A DNA stretch of 64,000 nucleotides from Collybiopsis luxurians FD-317 M1 (Eukaryota > Basidiomycota > Agaricomycetes > Agaricales > Omphalotaceae), in NCBI GenBank assembly GCA_000827265.1, contig KN834808.1:199864-263863 (forward strand), read 5' to 3'. A program made the position numbers and the translations under genes. The notes under the pieces are model-generated. The model was not told the DNA's origin. It ran no database searches and was given only the letters and a program-made list of their open reading frames with translations. Of this stretch, positions 1 through 13,600 are shown piece after piece (positions within the stretch are counted from its first letter, which is position 1; every line of letters starts with the position of its first letter).

Positions 1-3000
1 TACCGCCAAGACGGTTCGAGTAGGTAAAAGGGTAGAGTATAATGTGTGAACAACAATGGAGTGGAAGCTGGTAGGAGGGGAACAAACCGAAAACTGACAG
101 ATGTCCGACTATAGTGAGATTGTTGTTCCAGACATAGACCATATTCACAGCGTCTCCTTGAATGAAACAAGCTTACTGCGGATGAAAGAGCGAATTAAAA
201 GTTAGATGCTGCAGATATGTGGCACGAGCTTGGGACCAAAGTAAACTGCATTGATATCGTGTGTATCGAGTGAATTTGGAATGATCAGTACGAAAACGCT
301 CGATGGATCCAATGCTGATAACTGAGGACATTGACAATCTAGGACAAAGTCTCATTGGAAATAAGCTACGAATAATCAGATAGTTCCTACTCGGAAGAAT
401 ATCGGCATGAGGCATACATCGAAGGAACAAGTCCTTCAACAAATACCCTCGCAGCACAATACAATCAGAATTTTTAGCCTCCTATGCGTGCGTAAATCCA
501 GCAATACTTAGGCTTTACCTTCGACATGAAAGTCAAGTTCATCGCACGGCATGGACGACATGCTGAAAAAAAAGAATTTTTAACGCTTATCAAAATCCAG
601 GATAGAGATTCCTCGGATAAGAAACGATGTAAAGAAAAGTAACACACCCACAATGGACCTTACAACGAGGCAGCTATGCAGGACAAGGCCTTTCTTCCAA
701 ATTGGCAGGAATTTCCCTCTGAGATGGGAAATCCTCGAGAAATCGCTTGGCTTTGGAGTTCCTAGAGACATCGAAGAGAACGATTTCATCGCCTGAATAA
801 TAACTAGAGAATCCGTTCTAGTGAGTAGACGGCTGCACAAAAACGGTTATTACATACTTATTCTATCCTGAATGTCAAGACCATGAACTGTAAAGAACCG
901 ATATATCAATTCCGAGCTGATGGCATTCTACCAATGAGATGCTCGGTATTTGTCTTAATTTTACGCAAGTATACCAAGTCCGTGGTACTTCCCATAAGAA
1001 GATCATGAAAGGCAACCTGAAAAGGGTGTCGAGTTCGCATTCCCAAACGACAGCGTCATACCATGGTCTCGGAATAACTGACCTGTGGAAAAAAATGACA
1101 TTCAGGGTGATCCGAGTCGAGGGATGGGTAGAAGAAGCTGATTTGATGTAACATCCTCGAGAAAATCGATCGTCGAAGGTTCGATAGAAATATTCTCCCA
1201 GGCTTGGGCTTCAGTGCAAATCCAGGCAGTAGCTCTAGAACTATAGAATCATGTATGCGTATCCGCTCTACTTCTAGTCGTGCCGAGAACCAGTGCCGAC
1301 TCCTGCTCTGGAGGGTCGACGGGCTTTGACTATACGAGCAAACATCGAAAATAGACAAGAATAAAGACCGCGGCGTTAACTCCGTTGAGGTCGCTGCGTG
1401 AGTCTGAGCCTACATGCAGAGAAAGTTACCTTCAAGATGAACCCGAATCGTTGGAAATTCGCATGGTGTTCCATGCAAGCTAACTAAAGGCGTCGGGACC
1501 CCGTGAGCTAGACAGAAATAGATTAAGCGTGTTTTGAACTCGAAGCGTGCCATACATTTCGAAGAGGAAGCTGCAAAGATGCCAAGCAGGAACAAGAGTT
1601 TACTTATAAGGTCCAAGGCGAATGACATCTAGGGCTCGCCTGGCGCTGACATTGGGAACTACATCCACGATTTGTACCCTGGGCTACAACGGTGACAGGC
1701 GATTTCCCTCGATAGAATGAGAAAGTTGTTCTGAAAAGGGATAGATGTGCTGAACAGGGCGAGTACCACTGCACTGGGAGGCGACGCATGGCGGGATTTG
1801 AATGCCAAAGGAGCGGTGTGAGACCGTGAACATCGTTCACGGACATTTCGTGGCTATAGCGCTCCAAAGAGACATCGAAAACAGCCCGCGGAGGAAACAC
1901 CACGGTCTAACCCTGACAGCGGCGTGCTCTTCAAAGCCATTGTATCCAAGTTTTTTTGCAGCCGGAAGGTGTGAGTGCGAGAAAACACCTGAAAGGAAAT
2001 ATTGCTGAACAATGTGTATCTACTATAGCTCGTCCATAGAAAATCCACGGAGAATATGAAAAACTGTGAGATCGAACCAGGTCGCAGGAACGGTGAAAAT
2101 CTCCGAGCAAGCCTCACAGCAGTGAAGCTAGTCTCTTATTCCAGTAATGAGAGGGAATGCGCCCAATTCCACTTACTTCCTAAAAAGCCATTCATCCCGC
2201 CGCCCTCTGTGAGAAAAAAAAGGAAAGAAGAAGCTTCTGCTATACTTACGGTAAAACGGTTAGACCAATACTAGTCTTATTTTGATGGGATATCACATGC
2301 GAAATGATTGAATCACAATACGTGTTACCTTCGAACGGAACCGAGTCCTCTGAAGACGTCTCGCAGTAATGGAGAGCAACACGCAATTGCGCTTGAAATT
2401 GCGGTTGCGGTTCGCCTGTGAAATTGCTCAATGGCCTAGAACCGGGGAAATACATGCCCGTTGCTTAAAGGGCGAGCTTCAGGAAGTAAAAAGTATCTGC
2501 ACGCTGCCAGACGCATGGTCTAGAATGCTACCAGATACTATGGAAAATACACGGCTTGACGGGGGACAGATGGAGTCCCTGAAATTTGATATTAGGAAGG
2601 ATTAGACAGTGAGGATGAAGACAGCATGGCCTGCGGTGCAACAAGTCTTTCGCAAGGTCTCTGAGATTTTGTTTGAGAGTTCTCCCACATTTTGTATAGT
2701 GATAACGGCGGTCTACATGTCGAACAGTGGGCTACATTGTATCGATATATACACTACATTACATTCTGATCGTATCGAGCCACGTAGTAAACCCAGTATT
2801 GAGTCTCGGGGAGATTGATAAGCAGAGTAAACCCACAGAATGTACATAACTTGTATACGGGTACATATGTCCCCTTGCACTTATTTTTGGAGAAAGTTCT
2901 CGTCGTGGGTTCGCCAGAATTTAACCCAAAAAATGGGAATTCGTCGATTAGTTCTTGCAAAAAGAAATAGTTCGAAACGAAGTTGTTGCGGAGGAGCGAA

Positions 3001-3827
3001 CGAGCATGAAGGCGTGAGAACAATTACCGATTCCAGGGTTTGAAGCGCCCACGGCCGGCACCTCATTCCACCCAACTTGGCAACTTACTCTCAGTCGTCT
3101 CAGCATCGCAAATACATCGTGCATCATTCAAGAGCCCTGTTCACTGCGGGCTCACCACTTGTAATAGCTTTCATTACACAGCGCATGTACGTTGTCCTCC
3201 GCCAGCTGTCATTCTTTGTAAGTATCCCATACTATCCCTGAGAATCCGCGAATATCAGTTCCTCGTATATCCCACCTCCCCGGTCACCATATCAGTATAG
3301 AAGACAAGCGGCGAGCAAAGTGAGCTTCCATGATATCATTCAAGCAAATGGGAAAGCTGACTCAGATCGCATGCATACACTACATACAAGATGCTTTCCG
3401 CGATGCCATAATAACTTGTGTCTTGGGTCCACTCGATGCAAAGAGTAAGTGACCTTTTTCTCTTTTTGGAGAATTTCATAATCTTGGCAATGGCAGCCGG
3501 ACAGGTGTAGTACAGTGCAATACTCAACTCGTTCCCGCCACTCCCGCTTGAAATCTCATTTATTACCTCACCTGCGCTGGGAACGTCTTTGCAATTGGAG
3601 AAAAATGGTTTTGACCTTTTTCATCAGCAACTCGTTGTCACTCAGGCTACAGCCTCGCTCGGGCGTCAGATCCTTTTCCCGCTGCTCCCAGCTTTCCATC
3701 TACGTTACCACTGTGACCGGAGGATGCAATCGGCCATGCCTCACAAATCAGACCTCAAACCGTCCTAACTGTTGATGATGATGGGTTGAAAGTATTCTCT
3801 TTTCCGTTGGTTGCCTGTCCTTGACTG

Positions 3828-4285
3828 TCGTGGGTTCTTCGCTGTTTTACCCTCCTGAAGTAGGGAGCGCTTGTTTATATTGAATGTTGAGTGCTTCAAG
3901 AGACTGAGAAACTACCGCCGTTTATTCGGCAGCAGCTCGCTCAGAGAGGATGCCTGCGGACAGCTGGTTCTACGGACCGAAAGTGACGATTTCTATTCAA
4001 AGGGCCCAGACACGTACATGCAAGTGAATTTTGATCATCAACCTTCCTTTGTATTCCTCGAGGAAGCTCAGGAGCGTGAAAACTTTGGAAATTCTGCGGT
4101 GTAATTTCTCAGTGGCTCTGTTCTCGTCCTTACCGACTTTAAATGGTTTGCCGAAGGACAAAGAGAATCCCCATTCAAAACTTGAATAAACGGAGTTTAG
4201 TTCCTATGGATAATCGTGGGTTCTTCATCTCTCCCTTCCCCTCACTTTGCTATAGTTATACGGCCTTTGCAGTCGTGGGTTCTTC
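3828..4285 (+). repeat. Short dispersed word tcgtgggttcttc, three exact copies
   Basis: The 13-base word tcgtgggttcttc occurs at 3828-3840, 4214-4226 and 4273-4285. Shorter matches (tcgtgggttc) occur at 2903 and 14649. All are in the same orientation. The surrounding bases differ, so these are not copies of one longer repeat. The word resembles a polymerase III B-box only loosely, and no tRNA fold was found around it. Confidence 0.4.
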
Positions 4286-5666
4286 AACTTGGCCTTGTCC
4301 CTGGACGAGAATAGCTTACTCAGACTTGTTGACTGAACGGACCCTCCAGGACAGCAAGTATTGTACCAAGTCGCTTCCAGCTCAGTCGCATGCCAGGACG
4401 TAGGACGTAGGACATTCAAAGACCCCACTTTCCCTTCATAGTCATGATTCTCCCGTCTAAACGCATCCTCGTCCCCATTCAACGGCTTTCCCTCAAGTCA
4501 TCGGTCTTCTCGCCGAGCGACTGCGTCTCAATACATTACTCGGGAGGTAACTGTTGTTCGAGTGCATTACTTTTTACGGTGTTCAAGTTATTTAAATACG
4601 GTGAGATTTTACTTAACCGTAGGTAAACGTTATACACAATTCAAGTACAAGGACATGTCATTAACTACATACTACGTGTTTGTACTAGTACTCACTCGGA
4701 GACGTGCTTTCGGTAGGTTTGTCAATTCAGGTCAGGTCATCGTGACTATACATGCCCTCGAATAGGAGACATGGTAGGCAGGGAGGAGGGGGATTGGTTG
4801 AGACATACCAACTCCCCGCTGAAGACGTGGGTATGAAGAAACGAGGAGCTGGCCGTGTCATGCATGAACGTATCCAAAAGTATAAAACCACTTTGACCGA
4901 TACGCGCTTTTTCATTTATTTCTGATTCAAATCACATAGGAGTTTCCATCCTCCCGGGTTCAGAGCACAGTAAAATGAATCGGAAGAACAAAGCGCGAGG
5001 ATTCAAAGGGACACATTAAATGTTCCCAAGCCATCCTCGAGTGGAGTACATATGCAAGCGGCGCCATTCAATATATGCTTCGCCTTCTCCACATTGTGCT
5101 GAAGCTGTGTAACGACGACAAAACATATGCAGGATGCAGTTTGTGTGCTTTCGGAAGAAAAAAACCTCGAGGGAGACCAGGCAACGGGCATCTTTCTCAA
5201 TGTGAAAATCACCGTCTCTAGCGCGGTATGTGTGTGGGGGGTCCCCCTAGCTTTGATGTATGATGGGCTTGCAGGTCCCCCCTGTTTTTTCCCATGAACA
5301 GACGTTAGGGCACCATTCTCACGTCCGATGCAGAGGGACCTTTCCCATGGCCTGCCACTTTGTTCTTTTTACTTACCCTTCCTGGGTTCCCGTCGGAGAG
5401 CTGTCCAGTTGTCGAACGGATCTGTGCATTTTGCTTTTTGAGACGAACCGAACCCAAATTTATGTATAGTATAGCATAGTATTAGTATAGTATGCAGGAG
5501 GCTGTAAAGCACATCCCGAGTCATACATACAAAAGAAAATCAAGTAATGCGATTTTTTGACAGTACCGTTTTAGTTTGGCTTGGTGGAATTGTCTCATAT
5601 GGATAGATTGGGACTCTCGTTTTCCTCCGCTGTGTGAGAGACGAGGGATGGGAAAAAGGGGGTACT

Positions 5667-5690
5667 AGGAGAGGAGAGGAGAGGAGAAGG
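5667..5690 (+). repeat. (GGAGA)n microsatellite
   Basis: A pure purine tract made of four to five GGAGA-type units. It lies in a non-coding stretch. Confidence 0.8.
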
Positions 5691-6356
5691 GCAAAAAGAA
5701 GCCACATCCCAGGCGTTACCTCGAACAGGATAGTTGCCTTTCTGGGTTTGGCAGCCAATTGCTCCGTTGCGCACTTACCGGGGATCTGTGTCCATTCCCG
5801 TTTACTTTACCTGACCAGCGGCTCCCGTTGTTTCTCATCGCACTCCCAACTTACCGACGATGGGATTTTTTCGCTAGTCGTTGCGCGACGGATGCTTACA
5901 TGTAGAGATTTTGTAAATTGTGCCTCTAGCTCATGGTAACTCAAGGACTGATTGCACGCGAATAAATGTGTTACGACGATGGTGTCCTATATTTCATTGG
6001 TATGTATAAAAACTATGTACAGATATAAGTATTGCTTTCTATTTAAATTATACACAGCCGAGTACAGTAGACTATGGCAAAAGGTCAAATAATTAAGATG
6101 CGATGTGTGAGAGTGTGTGAGTTGCGAGCGAATACAGATGCAATGAGGCAGTCAGTCGATTAATACAACAGAGTTGGGGCTAGATGGGGTAGATGGGCGA
6201 AGAAGGGAAGCGGGGGCAATGATGCGGTTATTACGAGCACAAGAAATTGCGAAAGCGAAGCAAGAAGACACCAAAGTTTGCCGCAAGGTTCGACCGAAGC
6301 GATGACCCTGAAAGAAAACCAAGAGGCGAGGAAACAGGAACCCTTGGGAAAAAGGT

Positions 6357-7179
6357 TCATTCAAAAGCATAATCGACGGCGACAAAGCATGCCTCGTTGG
6401 CACCAGCACGAGCGTCATGTCCATGCTGCCGGAGATCTTGGCGGGTGTCGAACGAAGCATCACACGCCGGGCATGATAGTGCGCCAAGCGAGCTACAGGT
6501 ACTCGTCCCTTCGTCCCGAGAGGACGCCTGTGATCTCGATCGTTTGGAAGTATGTGACATCTGCAAGAACTTGTCAGCGATCCAGGTCCAAGCAAGGGGG
6601 AAGGAGATGGATGGAGGAAGTTGAGGGCGGTGAAAATGACAACCTACCGAATCAATCTCGTCCGAGTTGATTGACATCTTTCTCTTGAGAGAAGACGGGA
6701 TGGAGGAATCTAACCATACAACAAAGAAGATGATATGATGAGCACCTCCTTTCTCGATGCATTGCGAGTGAATGCTCACCGGACAACGTGGTACTGAGAT
6801 GTGAAGAAAAGTCTTCCCGCCACGCCAGTATTCGCTTCATGCGTAGACTGTACGTTTCTGATTGGGAAGAAGCAAGCTGTGGTGAACAGCTTTCCTGAGC
6901 CACTGGTTCCGCCGATGAACAGTATGAGGAGCATTCGGACTCGTCCTCCTCGTCTTCCTCTTCTGAGCAATATGAGGAGGAGGCATATGAAGAGGAACAT
7001 AAAGATTCAGGGGAGACAATCCGACGGGGGGGAGGGGCACATTCGACGAGCTGAATTATCTGGACAGCGTGGGGCTTTTGGTAGTAAAGGTGGGTAGCGT
7101 TGAACTTTGCATCGACGTCGTCGACAGCATCGATAGAACTGGACGCGAACATGGGGATTGACTGAGGGAGATCAAGCAT
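6357..7179 (-). CDS. Small C2H2-like zinc-finger protein, three exons
   Basis: The model joins exons 7179-6780, 6709-6648 and 6560-6357. Introns are 70 and 87 nt with GT..AG ends, and phases agree throughout, giving 221 residues. The first acceptor (tggttag at 6710) was chosen because it alone keeps the frame. The N-terminal two thirds is Ser-rich with an acidic run (EEEDEEDESE, about residues 72-85) and looks disordered. The C-terminus carries CPACDASF..LRQHGH, with Cys184, Cys187, His200 and His202, followed by a conserved-looking tail ending DYAFE. The His spacing is shorter than in a classical C2H2 finger, so the fourth ligand may instead be the later Cys. A basic KRSRSQ stretch before the finger could be a nuclear signal. 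A nuclear or nucleic-acid-binding role is inference; the molecular function is unknown. Confidence 0.75.
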
Positions 7180-7852
7180 CCTGGGTTTAAAACGGAGGAG
7201 CAGGTAGTGGGGACAGGAGGCAAGCTGTTAGTGGCATTTTTGTAGTATATGGCTCAAAGGGAAAAATATAAAATAAAATATAAAAAAACTGTGAGATCGA
7301 TTCAATCAACCCAACTCGCCCACTCTCCGAGATCTCGAACCATTAGATTTTCTCATGCCAAATGCGGCGTAGCTTCCCACGTGATAAGTTTTGACCCAGA
7401 AACTGCAAAAATCGCACATTCACCAAATTCGGTCCTGGACGAGGCCCCGCCACCTACCCAGCCTATAGCCTGTCGAGTTCGCTTAGGTCAACATGTACAC
7501 TTCTTTTCCTGGCATTTTCCCATCGCAAACGGTATTTCATCGATTTCCCACCTAATTTTAGCCCCCTCCCCTCAACCGTTCCATGTATCCTTTTGTAGGG
7601 AACGGAGGCCATCTCAATGCAGTTCCCGCCTGTGTAAATTGCCATCATTCATTACCCATCATGTTGCAACTGGTTCAAAGGGAAAAGAAACACATATCCA
7701 AAGAGCGATCATTACCATCGCATTACCCGTATAAAGGTACAACTAGCATCGAGGCGACCGGGTGGCAAAAAAAAAGTAGTGTTTCCCATGAAAAATACCA
7801 ACTTTGTTTTTTTTTTTTTTTTACAAAAGGAGAACCGACCAGCGTCCTACCA
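7180..7852. other. Intergenic region between two minus-strand genes
   Basis: This holds the upstream region of the zinc-finger gene and the 3' flank of the MKT1 homologue. An A/T-rich segment at 7255-7290 and a T-run at 7808-7822 are visible. No open frame here shows coding character. Confidence 0.6.
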
Positions 7853-10681
7853 TCACGGCCGCATAGGTGCCAACCAAGCCTCGGCCGCCTCAAACTGGTC
7901 AATCAACTCTTGCAAAACCGCCCCCTCCGAATGAAGCTGTCTCATGGCTGTCAACGTCTAAACCGAAAACCCGATTAGCTCAACCTTGTACCACGAATAA
8001 ACCGCCATTTCAAAAATAAAATAAACTTACCACATCCCAGAACCGGAATCCACGCTCAACCTCTTGTTTCGGATTCTTAACACCGGTAAATGTCTCTTCA
8101 CAGATTTCAAGCGCTACCGCCTTGGCTTCCGCTACACCTTCCGCGTATGGATCACGGACCCTGGCACCATGATTGATGTGCGTAAGAGCGTCTAGGTACA
8201 CTTTTGCCAATACCCCAAATCCAGTATTTACTTCCGTCTGAAACGGGAGAGACAGCGCAACATCGAGCAGGTCGTCCCGATTACGTCTTGCGTCGCTTCG
8301 GAGGAGCATGTTGAGCGACGTAACCTCGAGCAACGTTCGCAGCGCTCTAGTCAGCGACCGTACGAACGAATTGAAGACGAGGAGTTCACGAGAAAGTGGA
8401 GCGGACCATGCTTGGGGCTAGCGACCGGCGCCGAGAATAACAACAACCCGTTAGTACCCCCCCCTCTTTTCTCGATGGCAGATTTTTCTCACCTTGAAAT
8501 TCAGCGGCACGATGCTTAAAACTCTCATAACGAGGAGCATACATGATTTCTCGTCATCTGTGGAAAAAGAGGGTGTCGGTCAATGATCGATTTCGATTCG
8601 GCTTTCATGTTGGAAACAGTGCCGGAGGGGGAAAGCTTAACGTCATTAATTAACATACCTGTACCAAAGCTGGGCCCTCCGCTGAAAGCGCGGTTAGACC
8701 AAAGGTGGCCGTGCATGACCCCGGCTCTTACAAGCTCGAGGAAGAGATAAAGCGGGTCTTGGAACTTATCATTCACTCGTGCCTGCTTCAACGCCGTATA
8801 CATTGCCCGGGCCAAAGGCGAATGCGTATGCGTGTTGAGTAGGAACCTACAAAAAGCCGAGGCAAAGTCAGCGTGTACGAATCAATCAACGATAATTATT
8901 TCATATAAACGTACCCTCGTAGCTCGAGGAATCGCCATATTACATTCGCAACAATCTCATCCTTTTTCTCAAGGTGACCTTGTGGATTGCTCTTTACCTT
9001 TGTCCGGGTAGCTAGACGATCGGACGAGGTCGCTCCCAGGCACAACGAGAAATCGATAGTAGACGACTGTCAACCCCCCAATAAAAATCATTAATTAGCG
9101 TAACGCTCGAGCGAAAGTTTGACTAAAAAAGGAAAACATGAAGAAAACCAAGAGACGGGGTAAGCACTCACATTCTGTCTTCGGAGCTCCTCCTCCACGA
9201 TCGAGTACGTGACATTCCAACCAGATACCCTCTCGGCCAGCTGTGCCGTTTGAGGGGAATTATGCTGAACAGGTTTCTGGGCATGCGGAGCCTGGTACTC
9301 GAACCAAAAATGACCGTGAACTTTTCGGTTTGCCCAGAAATTGTGCGCGACGCTACTAATGAGCGCAAGCGCAGTGGCTCGTGGGCCGGTTTGGCCGTCG
9401 GTGATAACTTCCTTCACGAACCGCTTATACTCGGTAGTTTCTCCGTTGTCCAATGGAGGATTCTCCACGATTTGTCCAGAGGTAAGCCAAACTAGGGCTT
9501 GAGGACCTAAAAGTCCACGGGAGAGGTAGAAATAAATTTCGTCGGGAAGTCGGTTCGTGAAGATTTCATGAAGATCCTGGGGAATATCGGCCGCAGTTGG
9601 ATGGTGGGGATGATGATTTGGATGACCATGGCTTGGCGGGGCAGGAAGAGCAATCGGAAGAGGTACAACGGCACCTTCGGATGAGAGAATCAAGGAGAAT
9701 TTAATCATAGAGCGTGTCCTGGCATAGTGATCCGGGTACTGGATCGTTTTGACCGCGGGATGTTCGGCGAAAGCAGTCACAGCTGCGTGTCCGGTCTTGT
9801 AATACTTGACCATATCGACGGTCTGCTTCAATGCCTGGTCGTGAGTGATGGGTGGGAAAGGGGGTGAATGTTCGAAGCCAACGAGAATTCCGATATCAAG
9901 GAATTGATCCTCTGATACACCCAGTTCAGAGATTAAAGCGCGTTTGGATGTAAAGGTAAAAGTAGGATTGGCGGAAGTCAGGTCGAGAGAAGTGATCAGT
10001 TTGTCGACTGCCGGATACAAAAGGGTATCCGTAGGTCCAAAGATAGCGTGGATGTACGCCTTTTGGTGTCGCTGAAGGTATATTAACTGGAGATACAAGT
10101 GAGAATCCAAGGGTAAAAAAAAAAAAAAAAGACGCGTCTACCTGAGGCCAAGCGAGATATGGGGCAATCACATACTCGACATTTCGGTGTCTAAAGATAC
10201 GAAGGACCATCCGCCAGAGATCCCACTGCGAGAAAGAACTTCTTCCCGCGAACAACTTGGTCGCAGCCTCCTCCTGACCAGCCTCGTATTTTTCCCAAGC
10301 GTCGCGCCTATCACGACAAGCCTCATTCTGCTCCTGCGTGAAGTACGGCTTCCATTTCTTGTTGGGCGAGAGACCAGGAAAAACGAATACGGGTTTTATG
10401 CGGAGTCTCTCTAGCGTACGGAGGTCAGATTCAACCCTTTGGGCCAGAGCCAGAGGTAAGCCGCCTGTCGCAGCTAGTAGAGGCTCCCTGGACGTCGGGG
10501 AATCAAGTAAAGTCTGGAGATAATACGAAGCATCTATACCCAGACGCGAATCCGACAAGACTGATAATTGGAAAGTCTGAAGATGTTTCCGTTCCGACAA
10601 ATAATCTAGAAAAATTCGTGAATAATTGTACAGAAGCATTGCAGACGGTTGGTACACACTCTCAAGATGTTTGATAGTCAT
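7853..10681 (-). CDS. MKT1: MKT1-type post-transcriptional regulator (XPG-like nuclease fold), eight exons
   Basis: Exons are 10681-10660, 10605-10142, 10086-9172, 9066-8915, 8846-8659, 8557-8493, 8417-8031 and 7957-7853. All seven introns (54-105 nt) have GT..AG ends and consistent phase, giving about 765 residues (yeast Mkt1 is about 830). The first exon is only 22 nt and encodes MTIKHLE. It was chosen because it restores the family's start just before the SERKHLQTFQL and LGIDASYYLQ segments. The N-terminal part is XPG-N/XPG-I-like (APYLAWPQ, HAIFGPTDTLLYP), followed by the MKT1-specific middle and C-terminal regions. A His/Pro-rich loop (HGHPNHHPHHP) is an insertion in the middle exon. In yeast Mkt1 acts with Pbp1 in the cytoplasm to control translation and stability of particular mRNAs; nuclease activity is not expected. 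The same role here is by homology. Confidence 0.9.
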
Positions 10682-13600
10682 TGAGAACGTTGAAGAAATC
10701 GGGCTCGTCGTCGAGCAGAACAGTGACAAGAATTTGTTGGTTGGCAGGCAGTGCAGCGTTTGCCGCGTTGATGATTATGTCAGCATCATTTACAGCTTCA
10801 AGATTCAACGTGAAGTCCCTCTGTCTAGCTCTAGTTGATTCCCCTTGCAACTGTAACGCTGAGCGCTGATCTACCGCCTCATTTCATTTTGACCGTCTAA
10901 CACTTCATAGGAAAATTTTACCTTGTATCAAACTGTTTTCTCTCCCGCGCTTCACAGCTCGAAGCATCTTGAACTGGAATATTTCAGGACAACCAATCGT
11001 CTTGATCAGACCTTGCGAATATGATCCAGCCATATCTCGTCTCTTGAGAGATGCATTTAGCACTGGGAACGCCGAACGATAGCGCGACAATTTCTCCGTT
11101 CTTTCCTGAAATAACAATATCCATTTTCCATTCGTTACCATTGAGCGGATGACCCATCCGATAGTACGCTCTCGCTACCGAGCTGAGCAGATCTGTCTGC
11201 AATTCAACTAGCAGGAAGCCTTAGGAAGCCCAATTCTTCGTTCTCAACATTCCCTGAAAGGCTCCTACGTTCTCATGGTCGACTTCTATCATCCAGGTGA
11301 TAACGAGTCTTTGTCCGAAGGCGTGGTGATCCGTAGCATTTGTATTCTCTCTAGGCGGAGATTCAACGCCTGGACACGCCTAGTCTTTTTGGCATGGAAA
11401 AGGTGAATTTTAGCTGGAGCGTGTAAAAAGGCTATTAACCTCCACAATTCTCTTGTGTCCAGATCGTCAACTGCGATTCAGCGTCAACTACTCGTGCAAG
11501 TTCACATGTATCAACATTTTCAGTCCCGACACGACGCGTCAAGCTCGTATCTTGTAGCTTCCAGTACCCTGGTTTTGCTTTTTCCACAGTATGTTTTTAT
11601 CTGCCAGCTGCACAGATACGGATGCTTTTCATCTAAAACAAAAAAGTGCCTATCGATGGTCACATCGGATGCAAGATAATTATGGAGCTTATTCCTTGCG
11701 TCGTATGAGTATCGTACGACGCCCTCTAACCGGAACAAATTGTACATACACACACGCAGGCATTTTCTCCTGCGTTCGGTCTTTCGGACGCGATTAATCT
11801 TGATCAGCCAGCTGCCAGGGCAAAAGACGAATTCCAATCCAACCTCATCTCAGACGATTTGTGATCAACACATATATTGTTAGTATCAAAATAATCTTGT
11901 ACTATTCCTATCTCTCTTAACGTGTTCACCACTCGAACACCCATGGCCAGCGGTATTCTAGACCGCCCCCGATATTCCACCGTACGTCAACTGTGGAAAA
12001 GTCTTGCACACACGCTTAGGAGCCAGACCCGCCAAATTTCATCACATGCACGTTCTCCCCTATTCGCGTGTCAACGAATCTGAATACCAAAACCCTCCGT
12101 CCAAGAGAGTCCCAGCAATGCGTTTGTATTTCGATGATCCGGTGAGGAAGGACGGACTATGTCACTGTGTCTTTTGAATTCTCGCTTTCATGCTCTTGGT
12201 CTTGCGTTCGTCCTCGGTAGGGGTTACAATAGGCTCGTGTCAGGCTTTTGGTTGATCAAGAATCCCCGAGACTTAGGTTGACTGAATGGGTGGGGTCTTG
12301 GGAAAAATCAATCATAGAATTCGGGAGCTAGTGAGGACCCTCTATCAGGCTCGGCGAATACTTGGCCTTCGGGAGTTGCTCGGGGTCCTTAAGCCCACAC
12401 TCTCTCATCATCGGATGTAGTGCACAAGGCTGGCAAGGAAGCACTCTGTTCTGTATGGCATCTATAAACCATTAGACACGAGCGGGAAGTCGGTTGCGTA
12501 CACCGGAATTCATTCATTTTCGCATACTTACCTACCCAGACTAAGCCTGTTCAAGAAGATTATTAAACGACACTTCCAATCGAAGTATATTCCATATCTT
12601 GGGAGCACGGCGGACAACACACGAGAAAATCGCTCAAGCTTAGCTTTCGAAACTTTCGCGGGTACATATATGTATGTCAGTATGTAGGTTAAACCTGAGG
12701 TAAGAAAACACATGCACACTGCTGGCGCTACATCATCTTGCGCTCTGTATATGTCGCTTAACATTTTGGTTAAAACATACTTGAAACTCGCTCACACGTC
12801 TCCGCCACCAGATCGGTAACGATTCGTGCTAATCACCAAGTACCGCTATATCGCGTCTATCCGCAATCGGTGGCTTTTTTTTTTTGACTATAGAAAGAAA
12901 AGGCCCCACTTATCCGGATCACCCTTCATCGAGATGGCTATAAACTCTTTACCCTCGCTCGTCGCGCTCGCAGTCAAGTCACACACCAACGAAGCGGTTA
13001 GCTGTCATGCCGATGGAGCAACGAACATGTACTCAACAAAATCATGATCAGGGATGCTTATGACCGGTCAGTTAAGATATGTGATGCGATGAGGACTCAA
13101 GCGCATTACAGATACACGCACGCTCTGTGCGTACCATATGTACATCCATACTTCGGTGTCAACGGATCTTCACCGTCCCATCTCGAGAGCCTCTCACGTA
13201 GTTCCCCCTCTGGAGAAAAACAAGAATTGCGATCGTGATGCGTGAATGTATGAGAGTTGCTGATGTTATCAACTCGCGTATTATTCGGTTGCTCGTATTT
13301 ACTTAACGAACCACCTGTAGGTTACCTATGCATTTGTATGCCTATATGATATGTCCTTTAGGTGACCGGGTGATCATCCGTGGTCATCTTATCTCTCAAC
13401 CGACCTCCGCCCCTTCCCCACGCGGGGCGAATGCGGGGGGCGCATCGCATTAAGTTGAAGGAAAACTTTGCATCACATCTTGAGTAAAAAAGTACGACCT
13501 ATGAAACGATACATAGGAATGATGCATGGAATACGTAGATGTAGATGTATGAAGTGATTGATTGCTTAGGGCGAAGCTTGGGAAGAGCGCCGATTGAAAC

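Larger units (their letters stand above)
1..6150. other. Gene-poor stretch, no supported gene
   Basis: Only short open frames occur here. None continues across plausible splice sites, and none shows a recognisable domain, signal peptide or biased residue content. The stretch does contain a repeated 13-base word at 2.9-4.3 kb, a GGAGA microsatellite near 5.67 kb, and AT-rich sequence just before 6.15 kb that would be the 3' flank of the next minus-strand gene. A gene with many tiny exons could be missed by eye. Confidence 0.5.

Noticed and set aside
10662..10850. Minus-strand frame with protein-like content before the MKT1 homologue
   Set aside because: It overlaps the MKT1 first exon in another frame and has no splice link or domain.
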